The position numbers were made by a program, and so were the translations under genes. Shown one piece after another: positions 50,226-59,441 of a stretch of 64,000 bases of DNA. The notes under the pieces were generated by a model that searched no databases, had not been told where the DNA came from, and saw only the letters and a list, made by a program, of their open reading frames with translations. Origin of the DNA: Mycobacterium sp. Z3061 (lineage in GTDB: Bacteria > Actinomycetota > Actinomycetes > Mycobacteriales > Mycobacteriaceae); contig NZ_CP134062.1 in assembly GCF_031583025.1 (NCBI RefSeq), forward strand, positions 1,798,001-1,862,000, given 5' to 3'. Each line of letters begins with the position of its first letter. Position 1 is the first letter of the stretch.

Positions 50226-50636
50226 GTGCCGGCACGGGATCTGGTCGATCGCGCGGATATCGAGGCATTGCTGTACCGGTTCTACGGCACGGCGTTACAC
50301 GACGAGGTGCTGTACGACGCCTTCACGGAACTGAGAGCCGCCGGGCTGGACGGACACATCCCGACGATGAGCGACTTCTGGGAGACCGTGCTGTTTCGCG
50401 CGGGCCGCTACCAGGGCAGCGCATTGACTGTGCATCGGGACCTGCACAGCCGAACTCCGTTGACGGCAGGCCACTTTGTCCGCTGGTTGACCCTGTGGCA
50501 CGAGGCCGTCGACGAACTCTACGACGGACCGGTGGCCGAGCACGCCAAGCTGCAGGCCGCCCGGATCGCCTGGTCGATGAACCGGCGGTTGAACGGTGCC
50601 GACGCGCGTGAGCTTGACGCGCTCCTCACGCGCTGA
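50226..50636 (+). CDS. Group III truncated haemoglobin
   Basis: This 136-residue globin aligns with the Campylobacter Ctb type. Expected heme-pocket residues are present: Tyr20 (B10, RFYGT), His44 (E7, DGHIP), Phe51-Trp52, the proximal His70 (F8, VHRDL) and Trp87 (G8, FVRWLTL). Group III globins bind O2 and NO very tightly and protect against nitrosative stress. The GTG at 50226 is 2 bp after the tgs1 stop; the near overlap implies coupling. In M. tuberculosis, the neighbour of tgs1 is a different gene, so this globin is a notable addition. Confidence 0.88.
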   Translation: MPARDLVDRADIEALLYRFYGTALHDEVLYDAFTELRAAGLDGHIPTMSDFWETVLFRAGRYQGSALTVHRDLHSRTPLTAGHFVRWLTLWHEAVDELYDGPVAEHAKLQAARIAWSMNRRLNGADARELDALLTR

Positions 50637-50640
50637 GTCC

Positions 50641-51069
50641 TCAGGAGGCGGTCGCGTTGTGGTCCGGTTCCGGACCGAACACGAAGCGGCGGCCGGTGAT
50701 GTCATTCGGGGTGATGCGGACGAAGTTCGGCTTGGCCGTCGCCACCCACGGGTACAAGCCGGCCTTGTCCGCCTGCTGGATGTCGGCGTCGGCCTTCAAC
50801 AGCTGCGCACGCCCGCGCACGATCACACTCCAGCCTTCGGCGACATTGTGGTCGTCGGCCTCGAAGATCACCGTGCGATTGGCGACGGCCGAGAAGAGTT
50901 TGGTGCCCTCGGCCGTCCGGAACAACACGGTCCGATTCTGCACCACGAAATTGACCGGGAAGATCTCCGGTTCTCCGCCGAAGTTGGTCACCAACCGGCC
51001 GAGTGAGGCGGTGCCCAGCAGATCCCAGCTCTCGCTTTCGGACAGGACGGTGATCGGCTCATTGCTCAT
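50641..51069 (-). CDS. Pyridoxamine 5'-phosphate oxidase-fold flavin-type protein
   Basis: This 142-residue split-barrel protein begins SNEPITVLSESESWDLLGTASLGRLVTN, followed by EIFPVNFVVQNRTVLFRTAEGTKLFSAV and GWSVIVRGRAQLL. This pattern is of the PNPOx-like group that binds flavin or F420 and reduces small substrates. The start at 51069 (MSNEPITV) has AGGA eight bases upstream. It lies 4 bp after the second Acg-type gene, on the same mRNA, and converges with the globin gene. The likely role is a flavin reductase or nitro-reducing accessory; substrate is unknown. Confidence 0.85.
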   Translation of the reverse strand: MSNEPITVLSESESWDLLGTASLGRLVTNFGGEPEIFPVNFVVQNRTVLFRTAEGTKLFSAVANRTVIFEADDHNVAEGWSVIVRGRAQLLKADADIQQADKAGLYPWVATAKPNFVRITPNDITGRRFVFGPEPDHNATAS

Positions 51070-51073
51070 TGGC

Positions 51074-52072
51074 TCATCCTTTCGGAGTGTCTGGCGTGGG
51101 GCGGATTTCGAGGACGGCATGCAGGGGACGGCGTGGTGTCGGTGCGGGCACAGGTTCCATTGCCGGGGCGATGCCGACCCGGATCAGCACCTGGGGCTCA
51201 CCGCGCCGGCCGATCAGGTCCCGCACGATGTCTCGGCTCTCGCTCGATTCGATCAGGTGGGTCAATGTGCAGGTCGCCATTCCGGCCATGGTGCATTCGA
51301 GTAGCACGCTAGAGAGTACTTCGCCGCAGCGCAGAACATCGGCTTTGGTGTCGGTGGGTGTCGACAACACCAGAATTTTGGACCAGTCGGTCGCGATCCC
51401 CGGACGGCGATCCTGGTGGCCACGGACCGGGAACTCCCGGGCCACATCAACCCGCAGGCGTTCAGTGTCGGACGCCAGCGAGGACGGGGGCATGCCTTCC
51501 GATAGGGCGAATGGCGAAGTCCACCAATCGAGTTCGGCATGATAAAAGTCGTCGTCACAGCGCAGTTCCTCGCTCAGCTGCGATGCCTCGACGAGCCTGA
51601 GGCGCTGCTCGTCGGCGAGCACGTGCAGGGTGGCGACCTCGTCGTCGAGCGCTTCGCGCAGCACCGGTTCGAAGTGGTCCCAGTACATGGGCCGGTCGAA
51701 CGGCAGCCGATCGGTGTACCGCTGCAGGATCGCTTCGGCCCGATTGCGATGTGCCGAGGTGACGAGATCGATCGGGCGGAATTGCAGGGTGGCCAGATGC
51801 CCGGGGTCGTTCGGGTCGGGCAACCGGGTGATGGTGGCCCGCCAGCCCGCCGCCGCCATGGCGACCTCGAGATGATGGAGTGTCGCGCCGCAGCTGATCA
51901 GTGCGCTGCGCCCGGAATGGTCTGTGGCGGGAACGGTCCGGTTGCGATCGGCGAACAAGTGCACGGCGTTATGGTCGACAACCCAACGCCACGGTTGACT
52001 GTTGTGGATGGACGGCGCCCGGCAGGCCAGCAAGACTGCGCTCTTGACGGTCTCGATGTCCACGCCAGGCAC
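51074..52072 (-). CDS. Second Acg-type nitroreductase-family protein (Rv3127-like)
   Basis: This protein of about 332 residues is the Rv3127 equivalent. It keeps LLACRAPSIHNSQPWRWVV, TDHSGRSALISCGATLHHLEVAMAAAGW, RYTDRLPFDRPMYW and ECTMAGMATCTLTHL. The start is uncertain. I chose the GTG at 52072 (or 52063), because the M. tuberculosis protein begins here and because a DosR-like box at 52097-52116 would otherwise lie inside the coding sequence. An ATG at 52123 or 52135 would add 17-21 residues with no conserved pattern (PPNDQGPYPSP). It is divergent from the HNH gene. Confidence 0.85.
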   Translation of the reverse strand: MPGVDIETVKSAVLLACRAPSIHNSQPWRWVVDHNAVHLFADRNRTVPATDHSGRSALISCGATLHHLEVAMAAAGWRATITRLPDPNDPGHLATLQFRPIDLVTSAHRNRAEAILQRYTDRLPFDRPMYWDHFEPVLREALDDEVATLHVLADEQRLRLVEASQLSEELRCDDDFYHAELDWWTSPFALSEGMPPSSLASDTERLRVDVAREFPVRGHQDRRPGIATDWSKILVLSTPTDTKADVLRCGEVLSSVLLECTMAGMATCTLTHLIESSESRDIVRDLIGRRGEPQVLIRVGIAPAMEPVPAPTPRRPLHAVLEIRPTPDTPKG

Positions 52073-52096
52073 GTTACGGTCGGGCGCTGGCGAGGG

Positions 52097-52116
52097 GTAG
52101 GGACCTTGGTCATTCG
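52097..52116. promoter_or_regulatory. DosR/DevR-like box upstream of the Rv3127-like gene
   Basis: The core GGGACCTTGGTCAT (52100-52113) matches ten of fourteen consensus positions, with the first half intact. It sits 28-41 bp upstream of the GTG at 52072, close to the -35 position of a leaderless transcript. Confidence 0.5.
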
Positions 52117-52166
52117 GCGGCATGCCGTGTGTCACCGTTCCGGCGGGCGACGTTCGACGGTGGAAG

Positions 52167-52186
52167 TGATATCGCCGGTGATATCA
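52167..52186. promoter_or_regulatory. Near-perfect 20-bp palindrome in the Rv3127-like/HNH spacer
   Basis: TGATATC and GATATCA flank GCCGGT, giving 18 of 20 symmetric positions. The same bases can also be read as a direct repeat of GTGATATC 12 bp apart. It lies about 60 bp upstream of the HNH gene and about 95 bp upstream of the divergent nitroreductase start. The factor is unknown. Confidence 0.4.
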
Positions 52187-52233
52187 ACACCTTTCGGCCT
52201 TCGCGGCGATCCGGACTTGTCAGTGGCCCTCCA

Positions 52234-52239
52234 TAGAAT
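52234..52239 (+). promoter_or_regulatory. Candidate -10 box for leaderless HNH-gene mRNA
   Basis: TAGAAT is 6 bp before the ATG at 52246, so the transcript would start at the A of the start codon. No ribosome-binding site precedes the ATG. Confidence 0.5.
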
Positions 52240-52245
52240 TGGGGT

Positions 52246-53565
52246 ATGGCATCGAGTACGCGCGAGGAGATCATCGAGGTCTTCAACACACTCGACGCTG
52301 CGGTTGATCGCCTGTGTGACTTGACGTTCGACGCGTTCACCACCCCGGAGTTCCTGCGCGGTATGGAGCGCCTGGAAAAGGTGCACCGCCGGATGCGCAC
52401 ACCCCAGCACACGTTGATCAACCACCTCAAAACCCAAGCGACCGAGGAAGAACTCGGCGGCAAACTGCCCGCGGCGTTGGCTGAGCGCCTGCGGATCACC
52501 AAAGCCGACGCCAACCGGCGCATCGCCGAAGCCGACGACCTCGGCGAACGACGGGCGTTGACAGGCGAACCATTAGGGCCACTGTTGGGCGCGACCGCCG
52601 CCGCCCAACGCGAAGGTCTGATCGGTGACGCGCACGTCAAAGTCATCCGCGACTTCATCGCCCACCTGCCCAGCACGGTGGATGTCGACACCTGGGAGGC
52701 CGCCGAAAAGGACCTGGCCGGCAAAGCGTGTGACTTCCGCCCCGACCAGGTCGCCAAATACGCCCACGAAGTGATGGCGCTGCTGCACCCCGACGGCGAC
52801 TACACCGACGAGGAACGCGCCCGCACACGCGGCCTGATTCTGGGCCCCCAGCAGTACGACGGCATGTCGCACATCAGCGGATTGATCACCCCCGAACTAC
52901 GGGCACTGCTCGAAGCCGCCTGGGCCAAACTCGCCGCCCCCGGCGCCGGCATCCCGGACGGGGACACCGACACCCGCAGCCAACCCCAACGCAACCACGA
53001 CGCCATCATCACCGCGATCCGCGAACTCTTCGCCTCCGGCGAGTTGGGCACCCACAACGGCCTACCGGTCTCCATCATCGTCACCACCACCCTCAAGGAC
53101 CTCGAGGCCGGCGCCGGGCGGGCCCGCACCGCCGGCGGCACCCGCATCCCGCTGCCCACCCTGATCGGCTGGGCCGCCACCGCCCACCACTATCTCGCGG
53201 TCTTCGACGGCGCCAAACCCCTGGCGCTGTTCCACGCCAAGCGGTTTGCCAACCTCGCCCAGCGACTGATGCTGCTGGCCAAAGACGGCGGCTGCACCCG
53301 CCCGGGCTGCGACGTCCCCGGCTACCACGCCCAGGTGCACCATGCCAGCGGCTGGACAAACACCCACGTCACCGACATCCACGACCTCACCCTGGCCTGC
53401 GGCATTGATAATCGCCTCGCCGAAAAAGGCTGGACCACCCGCAAAAACGCCAAAAGCGACACCGAGTGGCTACCGCCCGCCCATCTGGACCACGGCCAAC
53501 CGCGAATAAATACATTCCACCACCCGGAGAAACTGCTGGCACCGGATGACGACGAACCCAGTTGA
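52246..53565 (+). CDS. 13E12/DUF222 HNH endonuclease-like protein (Rv3128c-like)
   Basis: This 439-residue protein of the mycobacterial 13E12 repeat family has an N-terminal DUF222 helical region (about residues 10-290) and a C-terminal HNH region: [23 protein letters not shown], then [16 protein letters not shown]. The Cys pair and HH are conserved, so a metal-dependent nuclease fold is likely. The family is repeated many times in mycobacterial genomes and has an intron/mobile-like character; no flanking repeats are visible here. The M. tuberculosis copy is disrupted, whereas this one is intact. Confidence 0.9.
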   Translation: MASSTREEIIEVFNTLDAAVDRLCDLTFDAFTTPEFLRGMERLEKVHRRMRTPQHTLINHLKTQATEEELGGKLPAALAERLRITKADANRRIAEADDLGERRALTGEPLGPLLGATAAAQREGLIGDAHVKVIRDFIAHLPSTVDVDTWEAAEKDLAGKACDFRPDQVAKYAHEVMALLHPDGDYTDEERARTRGLILGPQQYDGMSHISGLITPELRALLEAAWAKLAAPGAGIPDGDTDTRSQPQRNHDAIITAIRELFASGELGTHNGLPVSIIVTTTLKDLEAGAGRARTAGGTRIPLPTLIGWAATAHHYLAVFDGAKPLALFHAKRFANLAQRLMLLAKDGGCTRPGCDVPGYHAQVHHASGWTNTHVTDIHDLTLACGIDNRLAEKGWTTRKNAKSDTEWLPPAHLDHGQPRINTFHHPEKLLAPDDDEPS

Positions 53566-53606
53566 CGGCACTTCGCAATGCGGCCCGCACCTGGCATCCT
53601 GAACGG

Positions 53607-53810
53607 ATGGCGGGCAATGAGCTGGACCCCATCCGGGCTAGAAGCGCTCTGGCAGTGATCAAGCAGAACCCCGGCATCGTGCTCTTCGCGGTGTCACCGC
53701 TGATCGCGCTGGTGGCTGTCACCTGGTACTTCGCCGGTGCCGGCTGGGGAATCATCCTGGCCCTGGTGCTGCTGGTCGCCGGCGGCGCACTCGTTCTCCG
53801 CAAGCGCTGA
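53607..53810 (+). CDS. Small two-helix membrane protein
   Basis: The 67-residue product (MAGNELDPIRARSALAVIKQNP...) has two adjoining hydrophobic helices, about residues 23-40 and 45-62, and a basic C-terminus (LRKR). It lies 10 bp before the agpS-like gene on the same strand and is probably co-transcribed. I do not recognise a family. The ATG at 53607 is chosen; a longer frame begins at 53562, overlapping the HNH gene end. Confidence 0.65.
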   Translation: MAGNELDPIRARSALAVIKQNPGIVLFAVSPLIALVAVTWYFAGAGWGIILALVLLVAGGALVLRKR

Positions 53811-53820
53811 CACCACCGGC

Positions 53821-55401
53821 ATGCGTTCCTGGTGGGGGTGGGGCACGCTCGAACAGGCCCTCACCGAGCAAGAGACCAAGGACCTGGTGGCACGGGTAGC
53901 GGCCATGCTGCCCGGGCACGACCTCACCGACCACCCGCCGCCCGACCCGAACGCGCTCGGGTTACCCAGCCCGCGCATCACCCCGCCGCAGTCCCTGGCC
54001 GCGTTGTGCTCCGCCCAGGTGGTGGACCGGGCCGGGCACGCGCGGGGCAAGGCTTTCCGCGACGTTGCACGCAATCTGCAGGGGCGCCTCGATCATCTAC
54101 CCGACCTGATCGTCCGACCGCGGCGCGAACAGGACGTGATCGACGTGCTGGATTGGTGTACCCGCGAAGGGATTCCGGCGATTCCCTACGGCGGAGGCAG
54201 TTCCGTCGTCGGTGGCGTGGAGCCCCGCTTCGACGGGCCCGCAATCACCCTGGATGTCAGCGCGATGAGCGCGGTGGTCGAGGTGGACCAGGTCAGCCGT
54301 GCCGCGCGGATCCAGGCCGGCGCGCTCGGTCCGTGGATCGAAGACCAGTTGCGCAAACACAACCTGACACTGCGGCACTTCCCGCAGTCCTTCGCGTTCT
54401 CCAGCCTCGGCGGCTGGCTGGCCACCCGCGCCGGCGGACATTTCGCCACCCTCTACACCCACATCGACGACCTGACCGAATCGGTGCGCGTGGTCACCCC
54501 GGCCGGCGTCAGCGAGTCGCGCCGGCTGCCCGGCTCGGGCGCGGGACCGTCCCCGGACCGGCTCTTCGTCGGCTCGGAGGGCACCCTCGGCGTCATCACC
54601 GAGGCATGGATGCGCTTGCAGTACCGCCCGCGCTGGCACGTCACCGCGTCGGTGGCCTTCGAGAGCTGGCCGGCCGCGGTCGCCGCCACCCGCACCGTCG
54701 CCCAAGCCGGTCTGTATCCGGCGAACTGCCGGCTGCTCGATCCGGCAGAGGCGTTCCTGAACGCCGGCGCACCGGTCGGCGGTGGCCTGCTGGTGCTGGC
54801 CTTCGAATCCGCCGACCATCCGATCGACCCCTGGCTGAACCGGGCCCTGGAAATCACCGCCGAACACGGCGGCACGGTCATCTCCCGGCGCAACCGCGAA
54901 TCCGACAGTGAGAGAACAGAAGACGACGCGTCGACCAACTGGCGCTCGTCGTTCCTGCGCATGCCTTATCAACGTGATGCCCTGGCGCGCCGCGGTGTCA
55001 TCGCCGAGACATTCGAAACCGCTTGCACCTGGACTCAATTCGAGAATCTGCACAACGCGGTGACCCGTGCCGCCACGGACGCGATCCAAAAGGTCTGCGG
55101 CACCGGTGTGGTGACCTGCCGGTTCACCCACGTTTATCCCGACGGCCCGGCGCCGTACTACGGCATCTATGCCGCCGGCCGCTGGGGTGCCCTGGACGCG
55201 CAGTGGGACGAGATGAAAGCCGCTGTCTCCGAAGCGATCAGCGCCACCGGCGGCACCATCACCCATCACCACGCGGTAGGTCGCGACCACCGCCCCTGGT
55301 ATGACCGGCAGCGCCCCGACCCGTTCGCCAAGGCGCTGCGCGCGGCCAAGCACGCGCTGGACCCGGCCGGAATCCTCAATCCCGGCGTGTTGGTGGGGTA
55401 G
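53821..55401 (+). CDS. agpS: FAD-linked oxidase/alkyl-dihydroxyacetonephosphate synthase-like protein AgpS
   Basis: This 526-residue flavoprotein of the VAO/PCMH family begins MRSWWGWGT, where the ATG at 53821 exactly meets the typical AgpS start. FAD-binding motifs are PYGGGSSVVGGVEPR (about residue 120) and FSSLGGWLATRAGGHFATLYTHIDD (about 203-227), with VGSEGTLGVITEAWMRL. The C-terminus reads HHHAVGRDHRPWYDRQRPDPF. Family members exchange an acyl group for a fatty alcohol in ether-lipid synthesis; mycobacteria are not known to make such lipids, so a different oxidase role is likely. It is the Rv3107c equivalent. Confidence 0.88.
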   Translation: MRSWWGWGTLEQALTEQETKDLVARVAAMLPGHDLTDHPPPDPNALGLPSPRITPPQSLAALCSAQVVDRAGHARGKAFRDVARNLQGRLDHLPDLIVRPRREQDVIDVLDWCTREGIPAIPYGGGSSVVGGVEPRFDGPAITLDVSAMSAVVEVDQVSRAARIQAGALGPWIEDQLRKHNLTLRHFPQSFAFSSLGGWLATRAGGHFATLYTHIDDLTESVRVVTPAGVSESRRLPGSGAGPSPDRLFVGSEGTLGVITEAWMRLQYRPRWHVTASVAFESWPAAVAATRTVAQAGLYPANCRLLDPAEAFLNAGAPVGGGLLVLAFESADHPIDPWLNRALEITAEHGGTVISRRNRESDSERTEDDASTNWRSSFLRMPYQRDALARRGVIAETFETACTWTQFENLHNAVTRAATDAIQKVCGTGVVTCRFTHVYPDGPAPYYGIYAAGRWGALDAQWDEMKAAVSEAISATGGTITHHHAVGRDHRPWYDRQRPDPFAKALRAAKHALDPAGILNPGVLVG

Positions 55402-55416
55402 TAGTAGCGGCCCGAA

Positions 55417-56775
55417 TCAGCCGTGCCCGATGTGCAAAAGCCGAGCGAGGTTGGGCAACTTGACCCGAGGGCGGCCATGCGGCTCACCGGCTGAGCGCTC
55501 GAACTGGTCGATGACGTCCCAGTGCTCCGAGGTGATCACCTTGGGCTGCCGTTCGGTCAGCCAGTCCGAAATCCGGTCGGCGTGGTCTTCGGGGAACTCA
55601 GCCAAAGCAGCACCTGCCAGATCGGCGATCAACGTGTCGACGGTCTCCTGGGAGTCGCTCTTGTTGGTGCCGATGACGCCGGTCGGCCCGCGCTTGATCC
55701 AGCCGACGACGTATTCGTTGCGACTGCCTTCAACGCGGCCCCCGGTGTTGGGAATGGTGCCGCGCTTATCGTCGAACGGCAGCCCAGGGGTGGGCACACC
55801 GCGGTAGCCGACCGAGCGGACGACCAGCTGCACCGGCAGTTCTTCGCGCTCGCCGGTGTCCTTGGCGGATACCCAGCCGCTTTCGTCGGTGACCAGTTCG
55901 TTGCGACCGAGCACGATGCTCTCGACGTGCTCGTCGCCCTTGATCTCGATCGGAGAGGTCAGGAAACGGAACACGATTCGGCGATGGCCCGGGCGCGGCT
56001 CGCGCTCCGCGTAGCCCCGCAGCACCTTGATGTTCTGCTTGGTGGTCTTGCCCGCGGCCTCGGCGTCCTCGTCGGTGATGTCCTCGAACTGGGCCGGGTC
56101 GACGATCACGTCGACACCTTCGAGCTCGCCGAGCTCACGCAACTCCAGCGTGGTGAACGCCGTCTGCAGCGGACCACGCCGGCCGATGATCACTACCTCT
56201 TCGACTCCGCGGGGGCGCAGCGACTCCAGCGCATGGTCGGCGATGTCGGTGAGTGCCAGCACGTCGGGGTCGGTCACCAGAATGCGTGCGACGTCGATCG
56301 CGACGTTGCCGTTGCCGACCACCAGGGCACGAGCGCCCGACAGGTTCGGTGTCTTCTCCTCGAAGTGCGGGTGCGCGTTGTACCAGCCGACGAAGTCGAC
56401 CGCGGAGATGCTGCCCGTCAGGTGCTCCCCAGGGATGTTGAGCGGCTTGTCCGACTGGGCCCCGACGGCGTAGATCACCGCGTCGTAGTGCTCGGCGAGT
56501 TCGTGCGCATGGACGTGTTCGCCCACGGCCACGTTGCCGAAGAACCGGAAGCGGGGGTCGGTGGCCGTCTTGGCGAACTGTTTGCTGATCGACTTGATCT
56601 TCGGGTGGTCGGGTGCGACGCCGGAGCGCACCAGGCCCCACGGTGTGGGCAGCATCTCGAGCATGTCGACGGCCACATCGATCTCATCGGTGGTGTCGGC
56701 CGCCTTCAGCAGGGACGCGGCGGCAAAGAAGCCCGACGGCCCGGAGCCGACGATGGCGACGTGATAGGGACGCAT
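55417..56775 (-). CDS. fprA: NADPH:ferredoxin oxidoreductase FprA
   Basis: This 452-residue FAD-containing enzyme is of the adrenodoxin-reductase type. FAD is bound by HVAIVGSGPSGFFAAASLLK (residues 4-23). The NADP site shows LVVGNGNVAIDVARIL and VVIIGRRGPLQTAFT. The C-terminal VVGWIKRGPTGVIGTNK completes the family signature. It passes electrons from NADPH to ferredoxins that feed cytochrome P450s. The ATG at 56775 (MRPYHVAIVG) is chosen; the longer open frame upstream is prfB shadow. It is divergent from prfB with a 42-bp spacer. Confidence 0.97.
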   Translation of the reverse strand: MRPYHVAIVGSGPSGFFAAASLLKAADTTDEIDVAVDMLEMLPTPWGLVRSGVAPDHPKIKSISKQFAKTATDPRFRFFGNVAVGEHVHAHELAEHYDAVIYAVGAQSDKPLNIPGEHLTGSISAVDFVGWYNAHPHFEEKTPNLSGARALVVGNGNVAIDVARILVTDPDVLALTDIADHALESLRPRGVEEVVIIGRRGPLQTAFTTLELRELGELEGVDVIVDPAQFEDITDEDAEAAGKTTKQNIKVLRGYAEREPRPGHRRIVFRFLTSPIEIKGDEHVESIVLGRNELVTDESGWVSAKDTGEREELPVQLVVRSVGYRGVPTPGLPFDDKRGTIPNTGGRVEGSRNEYVVGWIKRGPTGVIGTNKSDSQETVDTLIADLAGAALAEFPEDHADRISDWLTERQPKVITSEHWDVIDQFERSAGEPHGRPRVKLPNLARLLHIGHG

Positions 56776-56803
56776 GTAGAAGGATGCTAGACGGTGGTGC
56801 CGG

Positions 56804-56809
56804 TAACGT
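56804..56809 (+). promoter_or_regulatory. Candidate -10 box for leaderless prfB mRNA
   Basis: TAACGT is followed 8 bp later by the GTG start codon at 56818. No Shine-Dalgarno sequence is visible, consistent with a leaderless transcript in the short fprA-prfB spacer. Confidence 0.45.
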
Positions 56810-56817
56810 TGTCGCCT

Positions 56818-57933
56818 GTGGAACCTGACCGTCAAGCAGATATCGCCGCACTTGACTCCACCCTGACCACGGTGGAGAGGGTGCTTGACGTCGAAGGTCT
56901 GCGCACCCGCATCGAAAAACTCGAGCAGGAGGCGTCCGACCCCAACCTGTGGGACGACCAGGCGCGCGCGCAAAAAGTGACCAGCGAACTGTCCCATACC
57001 CAGGGCGAATTGCGCCGGGTCGAGGAGTTGCGGCAGCGGCTCGACGACCTGCCGGTGCTCTACGAACTGGCCGCCGAAGAAGAGGGGCCGGCTGCCGACG
57101 CCGCCCTGGTGGAAGCCGACGCCGAGCTCAAGGCGCTGCGCGCCGACATCGAGGCCACCGAAGTCCGCACTTTGCTGTCCGGCGAGTACGACGAACGTGA
57201 GGCATTGGTCACAATCCGCTCCGGCGCGGGCGGGGTCGACGCCGCGGACTGGGCCGAGATGCTGATGCGCATGTATATCCGCTGGGCAGAGCAGCACAAG
57301 TACCCCGTCGAGGTGTTCGACACGTCCTACGCAGAAGAGGCCGGCATCAAGAGCGCGACCTTCGCCGTGCACGCGCCGTTCGCCTACGGAACACTGTCGG
57401 TGGAACAGGGCACTCACCGTCTGGTGCGAATCAGCCCGTTCGACAACCAAAGTCGACGTCAGACGTCTTTCGCGGAGGTCGAGGTGCTGCCGGTGGTGGA
57501 GACCACCGACCACATCGAAATCCCCGAAGGCGACCTGCGCGTGGACGTCTACCGGTCCAGCGGTCCCGGGGGGCAGTCGGTCAACACCACCGACTCGGCG
57601 GTTCGTTTAACCCACATCCCAACGGGTATTGTCGTGACTTGCCAGAACGAGAAGTCGCAACTGCAGAACAAAGTTTCAGCGTTACGAGTGCTTCAGGCAA
57701 AGTTGTTGGAGCGCAAGCGTTCCGAAGAACGCGCGGAGCTGGACGCCTTGAAAGGCGACGGCGGCAGCTCCTGGGGAAACCAGATGCGGTCATACGTGCT
57801 GCACCCCTACCAGATGGTCAAGGATCTGCGCACCGAGTTCGAGGTGGGCAACCCGGCGGCCGTCCTGGACGGAGACATCGACGGATTCCTGGAAGCCGGG
57901 ATTCGGTGGCGCAACAGAAAAGATGACGACTAA
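56818..57933 (+). CDS. prfB: Peptide chain release factor 2
   Basis: This 371-residue factor ends translation at UGA and UAA. The stop-codon recognition tripeptide SPF is in [15 protein letters not shown] and the catalytic GGQ in [18 protein letters not shown]. The N-terminal helical domain begins at the GTG at 56818 ([12 protein letters not shown]). The programmed frameshift found in enterobacterial prfB is absent; the frame is continuous. Its end overlaps the channel gene by 11 nt. Confidence 0.97.
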   Translation: MEPDRQADIAALDSTLTTVERVLDVEGLRTRIEKLEQEASDPNLWDDQARAQKVTSELSHTQGELRRVEELRQRLDDLPVLYELAAEEEGPAADAALVEADAELKALRADIEATEVRTLLSGEYDEREALVTIRSGAGGVDAADWAEMLMRMYIRWAEQHKYPVEVFDTSYAEEAGIKSATFAVHAPFAYGTLSVEQGTHRLVRISPFDNQSRRQTSFAEVEVLPVVETTDHIEIPEGDLRVDVYRSSGPGGQSVNTTDSAVRLTHIPTGIVVTCQNEKSQLQNKVSALRVLQAKLLERKRSEERAELDALKGDGGSSWGNQMRSYVLHPYQMVKDLRTEFEVGNPAAVLDGDIDGFLEAGIRWRNRKDDD

Positions 57934-58909
57934 TAACCTCGCTTTCCACGTAAAGGGCATTGCCTCCGCGGCGCAGCGTTGGCATGACTTCTGGCGCGGT
58001 CCAATCGGTGAGTGGATCATCACCAGGGGACTGCGGGTTGCCATGCTGCTCATCGCCGCGGTGCTGGCTGCCCGCTTTGTCAGCTGGGTAGCCCAGCGGA
58101 TCTCCCGCCAGCTCGACCTGGGCTTCGCCGAGAGTGACGCGCTGGTGCGCTCGGAGGCGACCAAACACCGTCAGGCCGTGGCCTCGGTGATCCGTTGGGT
58201 GTCGATCGTGATCATCGCGATCATGGTGATGATGCAGATCGCCGACGTGCTGCAGTTCTCGGTGGGTGGCCTGGTCGCACCGGCCACCGTCGTGGGTGCG
58301 GCCCTCGGTTTCGGCGCCCAGCAGCTGGTCAAGGATCTGCTGTCCGGGTTCTTCATCATCGTCGAGCGCCAGTACGGCTTCGGTGACCTGGTGAAGCTGA
58401 CCATTCAGGGTTCGACGACCGACGCCACCGGCACCGTGGAGAACGTGACACTGCGGGTGACCAGGCTGCGATCGGCCGACGGCGAGGTGTTCACGGTCCC
58501 CAACGGCCAGATCGTCAAGTCGGTCAACCTGTCCAAGGACTGGGCGCGCGCCGTCGTCGACATCCCGGTCTCGACCAATGCCGACCTCAACCGGGTCAAC
58601 GAGGTGCTGCATCAGGAATGCGAGAACGCCCAGAACAACCCGTTGCTGGGCGAGCTGCTGCTGGACTCGCCCACGGTGATGGGCGTGGAGAGCATCGCGG
58701 TCGACACCGTCACGCTGCGCCTGGTGGCCCGCACGCTGCCCGGTAAGCAGTTCGAGGCCGGCCGGCTGTTGCGGGTGCTGGTGATCCGGGCGCTGGCGCG
58801 CGCCGGGATCGTGACCGCGGCCGACGCGACGGTCGGAGTGGTCGACGACGCCGGGATGCCCGCGGCCGACGAGGTGACCGACGCCGACACAACGGTGACG
58901 AAGCGATGA
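57923..58909 (+). CDS. MscS-type mechanosensitive channel (Rv3104c-like)
   Basis: This 328-residue protein has membrane helices at about residues 38-58 and 90-115 and the pore helix with [32 protein letters not shown], the MscS-family hallmark, with the beta domain [33 protein letters not shown] following. It opens with membrane tension to release solutes. The start lies within the last codons of prfB, so the genes are co-transcribed. Confidence 0.92.
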   Translation: MTTNNLAFHVKGIASAAQRWHDFWRGPIGEWIITRGLRVAMLLIAAVLAARFVSWVAQRISRQLDLGFAESDALVRSEATKHRQAVASVIRWVSIVIIAIMVMMQIADVLQFSVGGLVAPATVVGAALGFGAQQLVKDLLSGFFIIVERQYGFGDLVKLTIQGSTTDATGTVENVTLRVTRLRSADGEVFTVPNGQIVKSVNLSKDWARAVVDIPVSTNADLNRVNEVLHQECENAQNNPLLGELLLDSPTVMGVESIAVDTVTLRLVARTLPGKQFEAGRLLRVLVIRALARAGIVTAADATVGVVDDAGMPAADEVTDADTTVTKR

Positions 58910-59397
58910 AACAGATCGGATTCAACCTGCTGCAGCGCGTCCGGGAGAGCCGGGAGCGGCGGACGCCCAGCCATCTGTTCGGCGGCCGGGTACGTACGTC
59001 GACCGTGGTGCTGATCGTGGCCTTTTTCGCGCTGTGGTGGACCTACGCCACTTACCGTCCGCAACCGGAGCCGCCGCGCAGCAACACGCCGCCTGGCCAG
59101 GTGGTGCCGCCCGGGTTCGTGCCCGACCCCGGCTACACCTGGGTGCCGCGCACCCGGGTGCAGCAGCAGCCCGTCACCACCACCCCCACGCCGACGCCGA
59201 CGCCGACGACAACCCCGCCGCCGCCGACGACGACGACCACTACGACGACACCGGGCCTGCCGTGCCTGCTGCCGCCGCCCTTCTGCCCGGCATCGACGAC
59301 CCCGACCACACCGCCCGCCAACCAGCAACAGCCCGGGCTGCCGGGGCCCGGTTCCTCGCCTGTTCCGGGGCCCAGCTCACCGGCTCCGGCGCGCTGA
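58906..59397 (+). CDS. Proline/threonine-rich single-pass membrane protein (Rv3103c-like)
   Basis: The 163-residue protein has a basic N-terminus, one membrane helix (about residues 31-48, [19 protein letters not shown]) and a long tail of Pro, Thr and Gln that includes [19 protein letters not shown], encoded by a short-repeat DNA stretch near 59180-59260. The tail ends [18 protein letters not shown]. It is expected to reach into the periplasm and may act as a spacer or cell-wall anchor. It overlaps the channel gene by 4 nt and precedes ftsE. Confidence 0.85.
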   Translation: MKQIGFNLLQRVRESRERRTPSHLFGGRVRTSTVVLIVAFFALWWTYATYRPQPEPPRSNTPPGQVVPPGFVPDPGYTWVPRTRVQQQPVTTTPTPTPTPTTTPPPPTTTTTTTTPGLPCLLPPPFCPASTTPTTPPANQQQPGLPGPGSSPVPGPSSPAPAR

Positions 59398-59424
59398 GTT
59401 TCGCCCCCCGGCGAACCACCCCGC

Positions 59425-59430
59425 TACACT
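59425..59430 (+). promoter_or_regulatory. Candidate -10 box for leaderless ftsEX mRNA
   Basis: TACACT ends 8 bp before the GTG at 59439 and 11 bp before the ATG at 59442. No ribosome-binding site is visible upstream of either, so a leaderless ftsE transcript is plausible alongside read-through from the channel operon. Confidence 0.45.
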
Positions 59431-59441
59431 GGCGTGCCGTG

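Noticed and set aside
52246..53565. Active mobile element at the HNH gene
   Set aside because: No inverted or direct flanking repeats were seen; the family is dispersed in mycobacteria and this copy keeps its ancestral position.
55417..57513. A 698-codon frame including fprA
   Set aside because: The first 246 codons lie opposite prfB; the FAD-binding N-terminus of FprA starts at 56775.
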